A DNA stretch of 64,000 nt from Clostridium folliculivorans (lineage in GTDB: Bacteria > Bacillota > Clostridia > Clostridiales > Clostridiaceae). The stretch is from NCBI RefSeq assembly GCF_024341905.1, contig NZ_BQXY01000001.1:343013-407012 (forward strand), given 5' to 3'. This document shows, piece by piece, positions 16,760-27,328 of this stretch (position 1 is its first letter; every line of letters begins with the position of its first letter). The notes under the pieces were generated by a model. The model worked only from the letters and a program-made list of their open reading frames with translations. It had not been told where the DNA came from and ran no database searches. The translations under genes were made by a program, and so were the position numbers.

Positions 16760-18508
16760 ATGAAAAGGAAGCTTAAACTAATTTCTTCACTTCTTGTGGC
16801 AATAGTATTTACTTTCTTAGCATTACCATCCTTTAGTGTACTTGCCGCACCAGCCCTTAACAGCCGACTTCTTGTAGGATACTGGCATAATTTTGACAAT
16901 GGGACAGGCATAATAAACTTAAGTAATGTTTCAAGCAAATGGGATGTTGTCAACGTTGCTTTCGCAGAATCAGGAGGTGACAGAAGTACGATGCAATTTG
17001 CACCAGTAACTGGAACAGACGCAAGTTTCAAGTCAGACGTAGCATACCTAAACAGTATAGGAAAGAAAGTAGTAATATCAATAGGTGGACAAAATGGAGT
17101 GGTGCTTTTACCAGATGCAGCTGCAAAGACTAGATTTGTTAATTCAATGATATCTATAATTGATAAGTATGGTTTCAATGGTATAGATATAGATCTTGAA
17201 ACAGGTATGTCATTGAATGGCGGAGATAGTGATTTGAAAAATCCTACAACACCACAGATAGTAAATTTAATTGCCGCAATAAAAGAAATATATAACCATT
17301 ATGGTTCAAATTTTATCGTTAGTATGGCACCTGAAACTGCATATGTTCAAGGTGGTTTCGGTACTTATGGCGGTATATGGGGAGCATATCTACCTCTTAT
17401 ATATGGAGTAAAAGATATTTTAACCTATATTCATGTACAACACTATAATTCAGGTTCATGCTATGGACTAGATGGAAAAGTATACACTCAAGGAACTGCT
17501 GATTTTGAAGTAGCTTTAGCAGAAATGTTGTTAAAAGGCTTCCCAGCTGGAGGCAATGCAAACAATGTATTTCCTGCATTAAGGCAGGATCAAGTAATTA
17601 TTGGGTTACCTTCTAATCAGGCTGCAGCGCCAAGTGGTGGATATATAAGTCCTACAGAAATGATTAAAGCATTGAATTATTTAATTAAAGGACAATCTTA
17701 TGGGGGAAGTTATAAGCTTGCAAATGCTCAAGGATATGCGAGCTTCAGAGGATTAATGGCTTGGTCTATTAACTGGGATGCATATACTGGAAATGAATTT
17801 ACAAACAATTATCGTCCTTATTTGGATGGTTTAGGAAACAATCAAACAGTGCCCGCAGTACCGGCTGGATTAGCAGCTTCAGCTGCAAGCACATCACAAA
17901 TAAACGTATCTTGGAGTACTGTATCAAATGCAACAAGCTATGATCTTGAAGTAGATGGCACTGTTGTAACGAATGTGACAAATCCATATGCGCACAAGAA
18001 TCTAGCTGCAGGTTCTACTCATACTTATAGAGTAAGAGCTATAAATTCAGTTGGTACAAGTGCTTGGAGTTCATCTGTATCAGCTAAAACAGCTACTACA
18101 GTTACAGTACCAACAGTACCAACAGGTCTAACAGCAACAGCTGCAAGCACATCACAAATAAATGTATCTTGGAGCGCAGTATCAAATGCAACAAGCTATG
18201 ATCTTGAAATAGATGGTACTGTAATAACTAATGTGACAAGTCCATATGCACACAACAATTTAGCAGCAGGTTCTACTCATACTTATAGAGTAAGAGCTGT
18301 GAACTCAGCAGGAGCAAGTTCTTGGAGTACTTCTGTATCTGCTAAAACTCAAAGTTCTACAGGAGTTACCGCATGGGCACCGAATACTTACTATGCAGTA
18401 GGGGCTTTAGTTACCTATAACGGAATAACTTATAGTTGTCGACAAGCTCATACTTCATTAGTAGGATGGGAACCACCAAATGTGCCAGCTCTTTGGCTTG
18501 CACAATAG
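16760..18508 (+). CDS. Secreted GH18 chitinase (ChiD-like) with two FN3 and a CBM5/12 module
   Basis: A 582-residue exported protein. A signal peptide (1-30, ending near VLAAPA) is followed by a GH18 catalytic domain (about 35-355), two fibronectin type III modules (about 365-450 and 455-537) and a C-terminal CBM5/12 chitin-binding module (about 540-582, AWAPNTYYAVGALVTY). The catalytic motif reads NGIDIDLE, keeping the acid/base Glu and the two middle Asp, with Asn in the first position. It should hydrolyse chitin outside the cell. AAAGGAGT precedes the start. The next chitinase follows after 31 bp, so the two are co-transcribed and share their accessory modules. Confidence 0.95.
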   Translation: MKRKLKLISSLLVAIVFTFLALPSFSVLAAPALNSRLLVGYWHNFDNGTGIINLSNVSSKWDVVNVAFAESGGDRSTMQFAPVTGTDASFKSDVAYLNSIGKKVVISIGGQNGVVLLPDAAAKTRFVNSMISIIDKYGFNGIDIDLETGMSLNGGDSDLKNPTTPQIVNLIAAIKEIYNHYGSNFIVSMAPETAYVQGGFGTYGGIWGAYLPLIYGVKDILTYIHVQHYNSGSCYGLDGKVYTQGTADFEVALAEMLLKGFPAGGNANNVFPALRQDQVIIGLPSNQAAAPSGGYISPTEMIKALNYLIKGQSYGGSYKLANAQGYASFRGLMAWSINWDAYTGNEFTNNYRPYLDGLGNNQTVPAVPAGLAASAASTSQINVSWSTVSNATSYDLEVDGTVVTNVTNPYAHKNLAAGSTHTYRVRAINSVGTSAWSSSVSAKTATTVTVPTVPTGLTATAASTSQINVSWSAVSNATSYDLEIDGTVITNVTSPYAHNNLAAGSTHTYRVRAVNSAGASSWSTSVSAKTQSSTGVTAWAPNTYYAVGALVTYNGITYSCRQAHTSLVGWEPPNVPALWLAQ

Positions 18509-18539
18509 GTAGAAAAAGATAATTGAAAGGAGTAAGAAA

Positions 18540-20561
18540 ATGAAAAAAATATCATTAAAGAAAGTTATTTCTATTGCTATTTCTCTATCTGTTTTGTCTC
18601 TTGCTGCTCCTACATTAACCAGTGCTACAGCTTCAGCTAGTACTAATACTAGTTTAACTACTCAAGCAGCTGCAAAGAGGTTTGTTGTATACTTTCCAAA
18701 CTGGGGAATGTATAGCGCTGCGCATAACAGTATGTCTGTTGATAATATTCCTTGGGATAAGGTTACAGTTGTAAATCATGCCTTTTTCACAGTAGATTCA
18801 ACCTATAAGTTAGCAAGTACTGATGAGTATGCTGATTATCAAGCTACATTCCCTCATTCAGGTGGATGGAATCCAGGTGATTTAAGAGGACACTTTGGAG
18901 AGTATAAATACTATAAATCACTTTATCCAAATGTAAAAATACTTGTTTCAATAGGTGGATGGACAAGAGGTGAAAACTTCCATGCTATGGCAAGCACTGC
19001 AGCTAATAGAGCTACTTTTATAAACAGTGTAGTTTCTTTCTTAAAACAATATCCTTTTATTGATGGTATAGATATAGATTGGGAGTATCCAGGTGTTAAT
19101 AGAACAGCTGCACCAGGGGATCAATATGATAGAGGCTGTCCAGGTGGTCCTGAAGATAAGCAAAACTATACTTCTTTAATGCAAGAAATAAGACAGGCTT
19201 ATAATAATAATGGATTGTCAGGTAAGTTATTAACTATAGCAGCTCCAGGAGGATACGACAAGGTAGATTTAACTCAACCAGATGTATATAGTCAATATCT
19301 AGATTGGATAAATGTTATGACTTATGATATCCATGGTGCTTTTGAAAATACTACAAATCACCAATCAGCTATATATGCAAATCCCAATGATCCGTCACCT
19401 ACATCACCAATAGATATAAAGAACAAGTACAATACAGACTATATAATGAAGTATTTTGTAAATAAATATCATGTACCAGCTGATAAATTAAATGCTGGCT
19501 CACCATTCTACTCAAGAGGTTGGAAAAATGTTGATAAGACTACTGGGACTAATGGACTATTTGCAAAGGCAAGTGGAGCTCCTGTAGGTAATCTTGATGA
19601 TCCAAATAACCCAGGTGGACAAAACTCTTATAGCCAAATGTTACAATTAGAAAAAACATCAGGTTATGTAAAGTATAGAGATAGCTATTCTCAGGTTCCA
19701 TGGCTATATAATTCTTCATTAGGAATAATGTATACTTACGAAGATGCTACCTCAGCTGCTGCAAGATGTGATTATGTTATAAATAATGGCTTTGGTGGTG
19801 TAATCGCTTGGGATATATCAAATGATGATCCAGCTACAGGAATGCCACTTACTAGTACTATTGCTTCAAAGCTTGGAATTGGTGGAATAGTAACTCCAAC
19901 TGCGCCAACAGTACCAACAGGCTTAATAGCAACAGCTGCAAGTACTTCACAGATTAACGTAACTTGGGGTTCGGTATCAAATGCAACAAGCTATGATCTT
20001 GAAGTAGACGGTACTGTAATTACTAATGTATCAAGTCCGTATGCTCATAACAATTTAGTTGCAGGTTCGACTCATAGCTATAGAGTAAGAGCTGTAAACT
20101 CAGTAGGAACAAGTGCATGGAGTACAGCTGTATCAGCTAAAACTGCTACTTCAGTGACAGTGCCAGCAGTACCAACAGGTTTATCAGCAGCAGCTGCAAG
20201 TACTTCACAGATAAATGTAACTTGGAGCACAGTATCAAATTCAACAAGTTATGATATTGAGGTTGATGGAGCTGTAGTAACTAATGTGACAAGTCCATAT
20301 GCCAATAATAATTTAGCTGCAAGCTCAACTCATACTTATAGAGTAAGAGCAGTAAATTCAGCCGGAGCAAGTGCATGGAGCGGTTCTGTATCAGCAAAGA
20401 CACAAGCATCAACAGGAATTTCAGCATGGGCACCTAATACTTATTATGCTGTAGGAGCTTTGGTTACCTATAATGGAATAACTTATAGTTGTCGACAAGC
20501 TCATACCTCACTAGTAGGTTGGGAACCACCAAATGTTCCAGCACTTTGGCTGGCACAATAA
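18540..20561 (+). CDS. Secreted GH18 chitinase (ChiA/D-type, DGIDIDWE) with two FN3 and a CBM5/12 module
   Basis: A 673-residue exported protein. A signal peptide (about 1-32) is followed by a large GH18 domain (about 47-445) with SIGGWTRGENF, the catalytic DGIDIDWEYPG and NVMTYDIHGAF, then FN3 modules (about 458-540 and 545-628) and a C-terminal CBM5/12 (about 632-673). The larger catalytic domain, with an insertion between its barrel strands, suggests a processive chitinase that complements the smaller upstream enzyme. The last 45 residues are identical or almost identical to those of the upstream enzyme. A 31-bp gap with GAAAGGAG separates the two genes. A strong terminator follows at 20577-20620. 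Confidence 0.96.
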   Translation: MKKISLKKVISIAISLSVLSLAAPTLTSATASASTNTSLTTQAAAKRFVVYFPNWGMYSAAHNSMSVDNIPWDKVTVVNHAFFTVDSTYKLASTDEYADYQATFPHSGGWNPGDLRGHFGEYKYYKSLYPNVKILVSIGGWTRGENFHAMASTAANRATFINSVVSFLKQYPFIDGIDIDWEYPGVNRTAAPGDQYDRGCPGGPEDKQNYTSLMQEIRQAYNNNGLSGKLLTIAAPGGYDKVDLTQPDVYSQYLDWINVMTYDIHGAFENTTNHQSAIYANPNDPSPTSPIDIKNKYNTDYIMKYFVNKYHVPADKLNAGSPFYSRGWKNVDKTTGTNGLFAKASGAPVGNLDDPNNPGGQNSYSQMLQLEKTSGYVKYRDSYSQVPWLYNSSLGIMYTYEDATSAAARCDYVINNGFGGVIAWDISNDDPATGMPLTSTIASKLGIGGIVTPTAPTVPTGLIATAASTSQINVTWGSVSNATSYDLEVDGTVITNVSSPYAHNNLVAGSTHSYRVRAVNSVGTSAWSTAVSAKTATSVTVPAVPTGLSAAAASTSQINVTWSTVSNSTSYDIEVDGAVVTNVTSPYANNNLAASSTHTYRVRAVNSAGASAWSGSVSAKTQASTGISAWAPNTYYAVGALVTYNGITYSCRQAHTSLVGWEPPNVPALWLAQ

Positions 20562-20576
20562 AAGAAAAACAATAAT

Positions 20577-20620
20577 AAAAATCTCTGTAGATCTAGATGA
20601 TAGATTTACAGAGATTTTTC
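20577..20620. terminator. Terminator between the chitinases and the convergent MCP gene
   Basis: AAAAATCTCTGTAGATCT and AGATTTACAGAGATTTTT form a long stem with one internal mismatch around AGATGAT. A and T runs on both sides make it usable from both strands. Confidence 0.85.
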
Positions 20621-20675
20621 TATATATTCTTTATGTAATTTGTTTATGTTTAATAATTTCAACGGTGTTTTACCA

Positions 20676-22427
20676 CTACAATTTAAATTTAGAAATCATT
20701 GAGACTAGACTGTCTACAGTTTCCTTTGATTTATTAGATTGAATTATCACTTCATTTGCCATTTCAACTATGTTAGTAGTTTTTTCAGCAATACTTGTCA
20801 TTCCAGTTGCACCTTCGTTAGTTGCACTGCTTACTTCAGTGATTGATCTAGTAACATCTTGAATAGATGCAAGTAGTTCCTCAGTAGTAGAACTTAGGTC
20901 TGTCACTAGGTCATTAAATGTTAAGGAGTCTACGTTATATTGATCTCCAGTATTAACAAGTTTTTCATAGTCAGGAATTACTTGCTTTTCCATATAAGCT
21001 AACACATCCACAGAACTTTCTCTTAATTTATTAACAGCGTTTATAACAGAAGCTGTAACGTCTTGAATTTCCATTGCACTTTGTTTTGAAATTTCTGCTA
21101 GTTTTCTTATTTCATCTGCAACAACTGCAAAACCTTTTCCTGATTCTCCCGCTCTTGCGGCCTCAATTGCTGCATTCAAAGCAAGTAGGTTGGTTTGTGA
21201 TGATATCTCTAATATGCTTGAAGTCAATGAATTAATTTGTTCAACAGCTTTTACTTCATTAAGCGATGCCTTTAAATTACTATCGAGAGATACTAATATT
21301 TGTTGAGACTTTTTCTGAGAATCAGCAGCTTCAGATTTTAATGCAGTAGCACGACCGCTAATTTCTCTTGAAGAAGTAACTCCATCCTCTGATTTACTGG
21401 CAATATTTTCAACAGCCTTTTCAATTTCTAGGGTAGAAGCATTCATCTCTTCAGTAGCTGCAGATGTCTCTTCCATTCCAGCAGATAATTGCTCCACAGT
21501 CTTTGATATATCCTCTAACTCTAGGCCTAAGCTGGTCATGTTTGAATTAGATTTATCCACCATTGAGTTTACAGATTTAGTGGATGAGATAACATCTGTT
21601 AAAGTTCGTCTAAACTCATTTCTTGAGGTACCTTCAGCTTTAATTATTTGTCCAAACTCATCTTTATCTTCTAAATATTTAGCATAACTATCATCATATT
21701 TAAGATCAAAATCAGCAGTTTTATTAATTAAAGAAATAGCAACTCTTGCTCTTCTATTAATGTTAGTTATCAAAGCGATACCTAGAAGTAATGAAATGAC
21801 TAAGGTAGAAATAGATACAGTCATAATTATATTTTTAACACTTTGTACAGAATTTGCACTATTAAAAATAACTTGCTTACCATAATTGTCTAGGATTTCT
21901 TCCATCTGATTTATATTATTTCTTGTTGAATTAAAAGCATCTAAATATTGCTTCTTATCCTTTAAAGTGTTTGTTTCAGGATCGTAGAGACTTGTCCATG
22001 AATTAAGATCTTTATTAAAGTTATCATAAAGTTGAAAAATATTTAAATTTGAATCTTTATGGGTTATTTTACTTAAAGTGGCTTGATCTTTACTTAGTAT
22101 GTCGATTGCTAGCTTAACTCTATCTTGAGTTTGCTTTATGTTTTCAGTATAATCGTTTTTCAAGCTTTTAAGATCAGAATCTTTATCAGGACTTTCTAAT
22201 TCTGCTTCAGCATTCAATGCCTGATAAAAGTCCCTATCAGCATTTAGTAGCCAATATTCACTTGTATGTACCTTATCATACAAATCCGATACTAATTTTT
22301 TATTTATTGAATCAATGTCAATTAATGCAAGAACTGATACAAAGAATAAAGATAGTACTGGAATAAGCAAGATTAGGCTCATTTTACCACCTAATTTGAT
22401 GTTGTTAATTTTAAAAAACTTAGACAA
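20676..22427 (-). CDS. Methyl-accepting chemotaxis protein with 4-helix-bundle sensor
   Basis: A 583-residue receptor. Membrane segment 1 (about 14-34) and segment 2 (about 195-220, [19 protein letters not shown]) enclose an extracytoplasmic, mostly helical region of the 4HB type. A HAMP-like linker and a long signalling helix pair follow, with the highly conserved tip [36 protein letters not shown]. The tip sequence contacts CheA/CheW. The start is assigned to TTG at 22427 because GAGGTG lies seven bases before it; in-frame codons farther upstream have no such site. It is transcribed away from a second receptor at 22671. Confidence 0.93.
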   Translation of the reverse strand: MSKFFKINNIKLGGKMSLILLIPVLSLFFVSVLALIDIDSINKKLVSDLYDKVHTSEYWLLNADRDFYQALNAEAELESPDKDSDLKSLKNDYTENIKQTQDRVKLAIDILSKDQATLSKITHKDSNLNIFQLYDNFNKDLNSWTSLYDPETNTLKDKKQYLDAFNSTRNNINQMEEILDNYGKQVIFNSANSVQSVKNIIMTVSISTLVISLLLGIALITNINRRARVAISLINKTADFDLKYDDSYAKYLEDKDEFGQIIKAEGTSRNEFRRTLTDVISSTKSVNSMVDKSNSNMTSLGLELEDISKTVEQLSAGMEETSAATEEMNASTLEIEKAVENIASKSEDGVTSSREISGRATALKSEAADSQKKSQQILVSLDSNLKASLNEVKAVEQINSLTSSILEISSQTNLLALNAAIEAARAGESGKGFAVVADEIRKLAEISKQSAMEIQDVTASVINAVNKLRESSVDVLAYMEKQVIPDYEKLVNTGDQYNVDSLTFNDLVTDLSSTTEELLASIQDVTRSITEVSSATNEGATGMTSIAEKTTNIVEMANEVIIQSNKSKETVDSLVSMISKFKL

Positions 22428-22579
22428 ATAATTCACCTCAATTTTAAATTTTATATTAATTAAAAGATTTTTATAAAGTCTTGAAGATATCAATGGAATT
22501 TAGTTATTTATATGACAATTTTCGTGTGATTTTTACAAAACTTTAATTTTGAGTACTAAAAAATGTGTGATTAGAAGAT

Positions 22580-22607
22580 TAAGAATTTAAAAAATATAGC
22601 GATAAAC
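22580..22607 (+). promoter_or_regulatory. Possible sigma-D (flagellar) promoter for the MCP gene
   Basis: TAAG, a 15-bp spacer and GCGATAA resemble the motility-type consensus TAAA-N15-GCCGATAA. The spacing is right but the -10 is one base short. It lies 65 bp before the receptor start. Confidence 0.3.
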
Positions 22608-22670
22608 TAAATAACAAAGTATACTTAAATTAGTAATATATACGAGAATTGTAGAAAGAGAGGTAATGGA

Positions 22671-24365
22671 ATGAGATTAAAATGGAGAGTCACCTTAATC
22701 ATATCGTTAACACTTCTTATATTTTCTTCACTACTTGGAGGTATTATATACTATAAAGTTACCAAAGTGATTGAAATGAAGATATCAAATGAACTTAATA
22801 CTAATTCAAATATGGGATTGCTTATTTTAGATAAGAAGTATCAAGGAAGTTGGAAAGTACAAGATGGAAAACTGTATAAAGGAGATAACCTTATTAATGA
22901 AGATTATTCTGTTATAGACGAAATTAAAGAAAAAACAGGAATGTATGTTACTATCTTTATGGGGGATACTAGAGTTGCTACAAATGTTAAAGATAAGACT
23001 GGCAAGAGGAGCATAGGAACTAAAGCTAGTGAAGCCGTTATACAAAAGGTTATTAAAGACGGAAACTCTTATATAGGTAGGGTAAATATACAGGGGATTG
23101 ATGTACAAGCTAACTATGTACCTCTAAAAGATAAAGATGGTAATGTAATAGGTATGTGGTTTGTCGGTATAGCACAAGAAGATGTTCAAAAGGAATTGAC
23201 AGCAATGGCAATATACATTGGTGGGTTTAGTATTGCTGTAATAATTATAGGTGTATTCATTGCATTTGGTATAGCTAAGTATATAACTAAAGATTTAGAA
23301 ATATTAGAAAACAAAATTGAAGTGTTTTCAACTGGAGATTTTAGTATTGAGATCGATAAAAAAGTGCTAGGAAGAAAAGATGAGATAGGTAATATAAGTA
23401 AAGCTGTAGGGGGGATGCAGGAGGGTATTAAATCTATAGTGAAAAAAGTTATGGAAGAGACTAGATCTATAGAAGATAATATCAATACTATTAATTCAAG
23501 GTTAGATAATCTACATGTTGACATAGAAAGTATTTCTTCAACAACTCAACAATTATCGGCAGGATTAGAAGAAACATCTGCCTCAGCTCAAGAGATGAAC
23601 GAGAACTCTGAAGTGATTGAAACATCAATAGAGGAGACTTCGGAGAAAGCAAAGAGTGGCAAAGATGCATCTGAACAAATAAAGAAAAGAGCCGAGGAAT
23701 TGAAGATAAAGGCTGTGAATTCGCAAAGAATAGCTCAGGATATATATGACAAAACTCAAAAAAATATAATTGTTTCTATAGAAAAGGCAAGATCAATAGA
23801 AAAGATAAAATTACTATCTGAAACTATTCTTACAATAGCCTCACAAACAAATTTATTGGCATTAAATGCAGCAATTGAGGCTGCAAGTGCAGGAGAGGCT
23901 GGAAGAGGATTTTCTGTAGTAGCTGAAGAAGTAAGAAAACTTGCTGAAAATTCACAAAGTGCAGCTACAGAAATTCAAAATGTTACAAAATTAGTTATTG
24001 ATTCTGTAGATAATTTAACTGAAGACTCTAAAAATATGCTTAAGTTTATGGACGATACTGTTTTTAATGATTATAATGTGTTTGTAAAAACAGGTGAACA
24101 GTATAGACAAGATGCGGTTTTTGTAGAGAAACTAGTATCAGATTTTTCATCAACTTCAGAGGAATTGGCGAAGTCAATAAGTAATATGGTAACAACAATA
24201 AATGAGATAACTAGTGCTGCTAATGATGGAGCAATGGGATCAACTAACATAGCAGAAAAGACAATGACTATGGTGGAAAATGTGAATAAATTGGTTGAAG
24301 AAGCAATATATACGAAGAATAGTTCTGAAAGTTTAGAAAAAAGTATAAGTAAATTTAAAATTTAA
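22671..24365 (+). CDS. Methyl-accepting chemotaxis protein with single-Cache sensor
   Basis: A 564-residue receptor. Membrane segments near 7-27 and 180-202 flank an extracytoplasmic sensor (about 35-175) whose pattern ([50 protein letters not shown]) is that of a single Cache domain, which usually binds small ligands such as organic acids or amino acids. A HAMP domain (about 203-255) and the signalling domain with [36 protein letters not shown] follow. GAGAGG precedes the ATG. Its C-terminal half resembles that of the divergent neighbour, suggesting an ancient duplication with exchange of sensors. Confidence 0.94.
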   Translation: MRLKWRVTLIISLTLLIFSSLLGGIIYYKVTKVIEMKISNELNTNSNMGLLILDKKYQGSWKVQDGKLYKGDNLINEDYSVIDEIKEKTGMYVTIFMGDTRVATNVKDKTGKRSIGTKASEAVIQKVIKDGNSYIGRVNIQGIDVQANYVPLKDKDGNVIGMWFVGIAQEDVQKELTAMAIYIGGFSIAVIIIGVFIAFGIAKYITKDLEILENKIEVFSTGDFSIEIDKKVLGRKDEIGNISKAVGGMQEGIKSIVKKVMEETRSIEDNINTINSRLDNLHVDIESISSTTQQLSAGLEETSASAQEMNENSEVIETSIEETSEKAKSGKDASEQIKKRAEELKIKAVNSQRIAQDIYDKTQKNIIVSIEKARSIEKIKLLSETILTIASQTNLLALNAAIEAASAGEAGRGFSVVAEEVRKLAENSQSAATEIQNVTKLVIDSVDNLTEDSKNMLKFMDDTVFNDYNVFVKTGEQYRQDAVFVEKLVSDFSSTSEELAKSISNMVTTINEITSAANDGAMGSTNIAEKTMTMVENVNKLVEEAIYTKNSSESLEKSISKFKI

Positions 24366-24368
24366 TAA

Positions 24369-24406
24369 ACATGAATTACATACCACTTCAATCTGAAAGT
24401 ATATGA
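24369..24406. terminator. Perfect hairpin after the MCP gene
   Basis: ACATACCACTTCA and TGAAGTGGTATGT form a 13-bp perfect stem around about 11 bases. No T run follows. The arms resemble those of repeat families A and B, so it may be a minimal member. Confidence 0.5.
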
Positions 24407-24543
24407 AGTGGTATGTCTATATGAAAATATATTAAATGAAAGTAAATTGTAAACTCAACTAAACTTTTAGTAGAGGATATTATGAGGATGTTTTTGTTGT
24501 ACATAGTATATGATTGATTAATTAGCATGTGGAGAGTTTAATA

Positions 24544-25245
24544 ATGAAGAAGGATTTTTTACTTGAAGAAGAATTATATAAGCCTGTTAGAGAATATCTT
24601 ACAAGCATTGGATATGATGTTAAAGCTGAAGTAGGTAATTGCGATGTTTTTGCAATGAAAGGCGATAAAGTAGTAGTAGTGGAACTTAAAAAGGGATTGA
24701 CTATAGAATTATTAGTACAAGCTACCAATAGGCAAAAATTTGCTGACTTAGTGTATATAGCTATCCCAAAACCAAAAATTAATTTTTTTAGTAAGAAGTG
24801 GAAAGATATCTGTAATTTGATAAGAAGGCTACAAATAGGACTTATATTAGTTTCAAAAAAAGATAATGAGTATACTGTAAAAATTAATATAGAACCAGCT
24901 CCTTTCGATATAAAGAAGAGTGTAAATTCAGGAAAGAAAAAAAGAAATAGTTTAGTGAAAGAATTTAAAGGAAGAAGCCTTGAAGATAATGTTGGAGGTA
25001 GCAAAGGCAAGAAGTTAATGACAGCGTATAGAGAGCAGTCTATAAAGATAGCTGAATATATGATGGAAAATGGCCCCACTTCTGCAGCAAGTCTTTCAAA
25101 GATAGGGTTTGAACATAAGAGAACTTATTCTATTATTTATAATAATTATTATGGATGGTTTAAGAAATTGGATAAAGGAATGTATGAATTAAGTGAAGAA
25201 GGAGTATCAGAGATCAGAAACAGAGAAAAATTAAAGATAGTATAA
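24544..25245 (+). CDS. DUF2161 family, PD-(D/E)XK nuclease-like protein
   Basis: A 233-residue protein. The N-terminal half has a nuclease-like core: Glu in LLEEELYKPVREYL, then NCDVFAMKGDKVVVVELKKG with the D...ExK arrangement of the PD-(D/E)XK superfamily, followed by a helix that could position a Gln (VQATNRQKFAD). A basic linker (about 130-165, GKKKRNSLVKEFKGR) leads to a C-terminal helix-turn-helix-like domain (about 170-230). DUF2161 proteins are annotated as putative phosphodiesterases or restriction-like nucleases; no function is proven. ATG at 24544 has GGAGAG seven bases upstream and is preferred to the in-frame GTG at 24529. It is a single-gene unit. Confidence 0.82.
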   Translation: MKKDFLLEEELYKPVREYLTSIGYDVKAEVGNCDVFAMKGDKVVVVELKKGLTIELLVQATNRQKFADLVYIAIPKPKINFFSKKWKDICNLIRRLQIGLILVSKKDNEYTVKINIEPAPFDIKKSVNSGKKKRNSLVKEFKGRSLEDNVGGSKGKKLMTAYREQSIKIAEYMMENGPTSAASLSKIGFEHKRTYSIIYNNYYGWFKKLDKGMYELSEEGVSEIRNREKLKIV

Positions 25246-25385
25246 AGTGAATAATATAATCCGTAATATGATGAATTTTGTAGGAAGTTATTCAATAGAT
25301 AAATAATTTAAAAAATTGGAACATTTACTTTAAATTTGGATTTATGTGTTATAATTTCTACGGCTTAACAATGTATATCTAAAGA

Positions 25386-25592
25386 AGTGCTACTTCAATC
25401 AAAAAGTGATTTTAAGAATCATAGCGTGTGATGAATCTTTGAATGACGTGGAAAAGACAGAAGATATAAAGTAGTAAATCTGTAGATGTATGTAAAGATA
25501 AAATACTTCATATTAGAATTTATCCAAATAAAGATTCGTAGAAGCACAGAAATCTTTATTTGGAGTCCAAGGACTGAAGTAGTTTATCTATA
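25386..25592. repeat. Repeat family B: one diverged and one full inverted copy
   Basis: A diverged copy (about 25386-25486, TGCTACTTCAATC...AAAGTAGTAAATCTG) is followed by a good copy (25492-25592) in the opposite orientation to the one at 10504. The good copy has GATAAAATACTTCA on its left, an inner hairpin of CCAAATAAAGATT and AATCTTTATTTGG, and TGAAGTAGTTTATCTATA on its right. They fill the gap before the SulP gene. Confidence 0.72.
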
Positions 25593-25615
25593 ATTAAAAT
25601 ATCGGGGGGATAAAA

Positions 25616-27262
25616 ATGTTATTAGTTCCGAAGTCTGTAACCTGCATGAAAGGATATACAAAGGAACAATTTACAAAAGATTTTATTTCAGGAATTATTG
25701 TTGCTATCATTGCACTACCTTTATCTATTGCTTTAGCTATTGCCTCAGGAGTATCGCCAGAAAAGGGGCTATATACAGCTATAATTGGTGGATTTATAGT
25801 ATCTCTGCTTGGGGGAAGTAGGGTGCAAATAGGTGGACCTACTGGTGCATTTGTAGTTATAGTGTATGGAATAATACAAAAATATGGATTGGATGGTCTT
25901 ATAGTTTCTACTATAATGGCGGGGATTTTCCTAATTATAATTGGGGGATTAAAACTAGGAAGTTTTATTAAGTTTATACCATCCTCAATTACAACAGGAT
26001 TTACAAGTGGAATAGCCATTACAATTTTTTCAACTCAAATTAAAGATTTGCTGGGACTTAAAATACAATCAGTACCTTCAGAGTTTATAGGTAAATGGGA
26101 AGCGTACATTAAAAATATAGGAACTACCAATTTATCAAGTGCTCTAATAGCATTGCTTACGCTTGCTATTATAATTGCATGGCCTAAAATAAACAAAAAA
26201 ATACCAGGAACCTTTGTTGCTATAATAATAGTAACTATAATTACGGTTGTATTTAATCTGCCAATTAACACTATTGGAAAACAATTTGGACATATATCTT
26301 CTTCTTTGCCAAGTTTCTCAATGCCAAAAATAAATATGAGGATGATAAATGAACTTTTAATGCCATCCTTGACAATAGCTATTCTTGGAGGTGTAGAATC
26401 ATTACTATCTGCAGTAGTAGCAGATGGAATGATTGGAGGAAAGCATCGTTCAAATATGGAGTTAATTGCTCAGGGAACTGCTAATATCTTTTCTGCAGCC
26501 TTTGGAGGGATTCCTGTTACTGGTGCAATAGCAAGAACTGCAGCTAATGTTAAAAATGGTGGAAGAACTCCTGTTGCAGGAATGGTTCACTCACTTGGAT
26601 TACTTGTTATACTATTAGTTTGCATGCCATATGTAAAGTTGGTTCCAATGTCAGCTTTAGCTGCAGTTTTAGTTATGGTGTCTTATAACATGGGAGAATG
26701 GTCTGCTTTTAAAGATATATTTAAGGCACCAAAAAGTGATTCTTTAGTTTTCATTGTTACCTTTATATTGACCATCGTATTGGATTTAGTTGTAGCCATC
26801 GGTGTTGGGGTGGTTCTGGCTTCACTATTATTCATGAAGAAGATGGCTGAAGTAACAGAAGTTAAATACATATTGGATGACGATGTAAGTGAATATGAAG
26901 AAAATTTTATAAACGATCAGGAAAATTTAGAAGAAGGCGTTGCAGTGTTTGAAATTACTGGCCCATTTTTCTTTGGAGCAGCTAATAAGTTCGTAAGCGC
27001 CATAACTGAGATGGGGGCTCCACCTAAAGTTTTGATAATAAAAATGAGCAAAGTACCTTATATGGATTCTACAGCATATCATTCATTTGAAATGCTGACT
27101 GATATATGCAAAAGTAATAACACAACACTTAAAATTATGGATGTACAAGAACAGCCAATGAAAATGCTAAGAAAATATGGCTTTATAGATATCATAGGAG
27201 AAGAAAATATATGTGATAACATAGAGCAATCTGCATTTGGAGAAAATGAAAAGGTAAGCTAA
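25616..27262 (+). CDS. SulP-family anion transporter with STAS domain
   Basis: A 548-residue membrane protein. About ten to twelve membrane segments span residues 20-400, with the SulP signature region IALPLSIALAIASGVSPEKGLYTAIIGGF and the loop RVQIGGPTGAFVV. A C-terminal cytoplasmic STAS domain (about 435-535, VAVFEITGPFFFGAANKF...VPYMDSTAYHSFEML) follows. SulP transporters move sulfate, bicarbonate or other anions, often with Na+ or H+; the substrate here cannot be told. GGGGGG precedes the ATG. A bidirectional terminator lies directly after the stop. No carbonic anhydrase or sulfate assimilation gene is adjacent. Confidence 0.93.
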   Translation: MLLVPKSVTCMKGYTKEQFTKDFISGIIVAIIALPLSIALAIASGVSPEKGLYTAIIGGFIVSLLGGSRVQIGGPTGAFVVIVYGIIQKYGLDGLIVSTIMAGIFLIIIGGLKLGSFIKFIPSSITTGFTSGIAITIFSTQIKDLLGLKIQSVPSEFIGKWEAYIKNIGTTNLSSALIALLTLAIIIAWPKINKKIPGTFVAIIIVTIITVVFNLPINTIGKQFGHISSSLPSFSMPKINMRMINELLMPSLTIAILGGVESLLSAVVADGMIGGKHRSNMELIAQGTANIFSAAFGGIPVTGAIARTAANVKNGGRTPVAGMVHSLGLLVILLVCMPYVKLVPMSALAAVLVMVSYNMGEWSAFKDIFKAPKSDSLVFIVTFILTIVLDLVVAIGVGVVLASLLFMKKMAEVTEVKYILDDDVSEYEENFINDQENLEEGVAVFEITGPFFFGAANKFVSAITEMGAPPKVLIIKMSKVPYMDSTAYHSFEMLTDICKSNNTTLKIMDVQEQPMKMLRKYGFIDIIGEENICDNIEQSAFGENEKVS

Positions 27263-27270
27263 AAATCAAA

Positions 27271-27328
27271 AATTAAAAGGTGACCTAGAAGTTAATTATT
27301 ATTTTACTTCTAGGTCACCTTTTAATTT
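27271..27328. terminator. Large bidirectional terminator
   Basis: AATTAAAAGGTGACCTAGAAGT pairs perfectly with its complement at 27306-27327 around an A/T loop. It separates the converging SulP and DMT genes and serves both. Confidence 0.9.
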
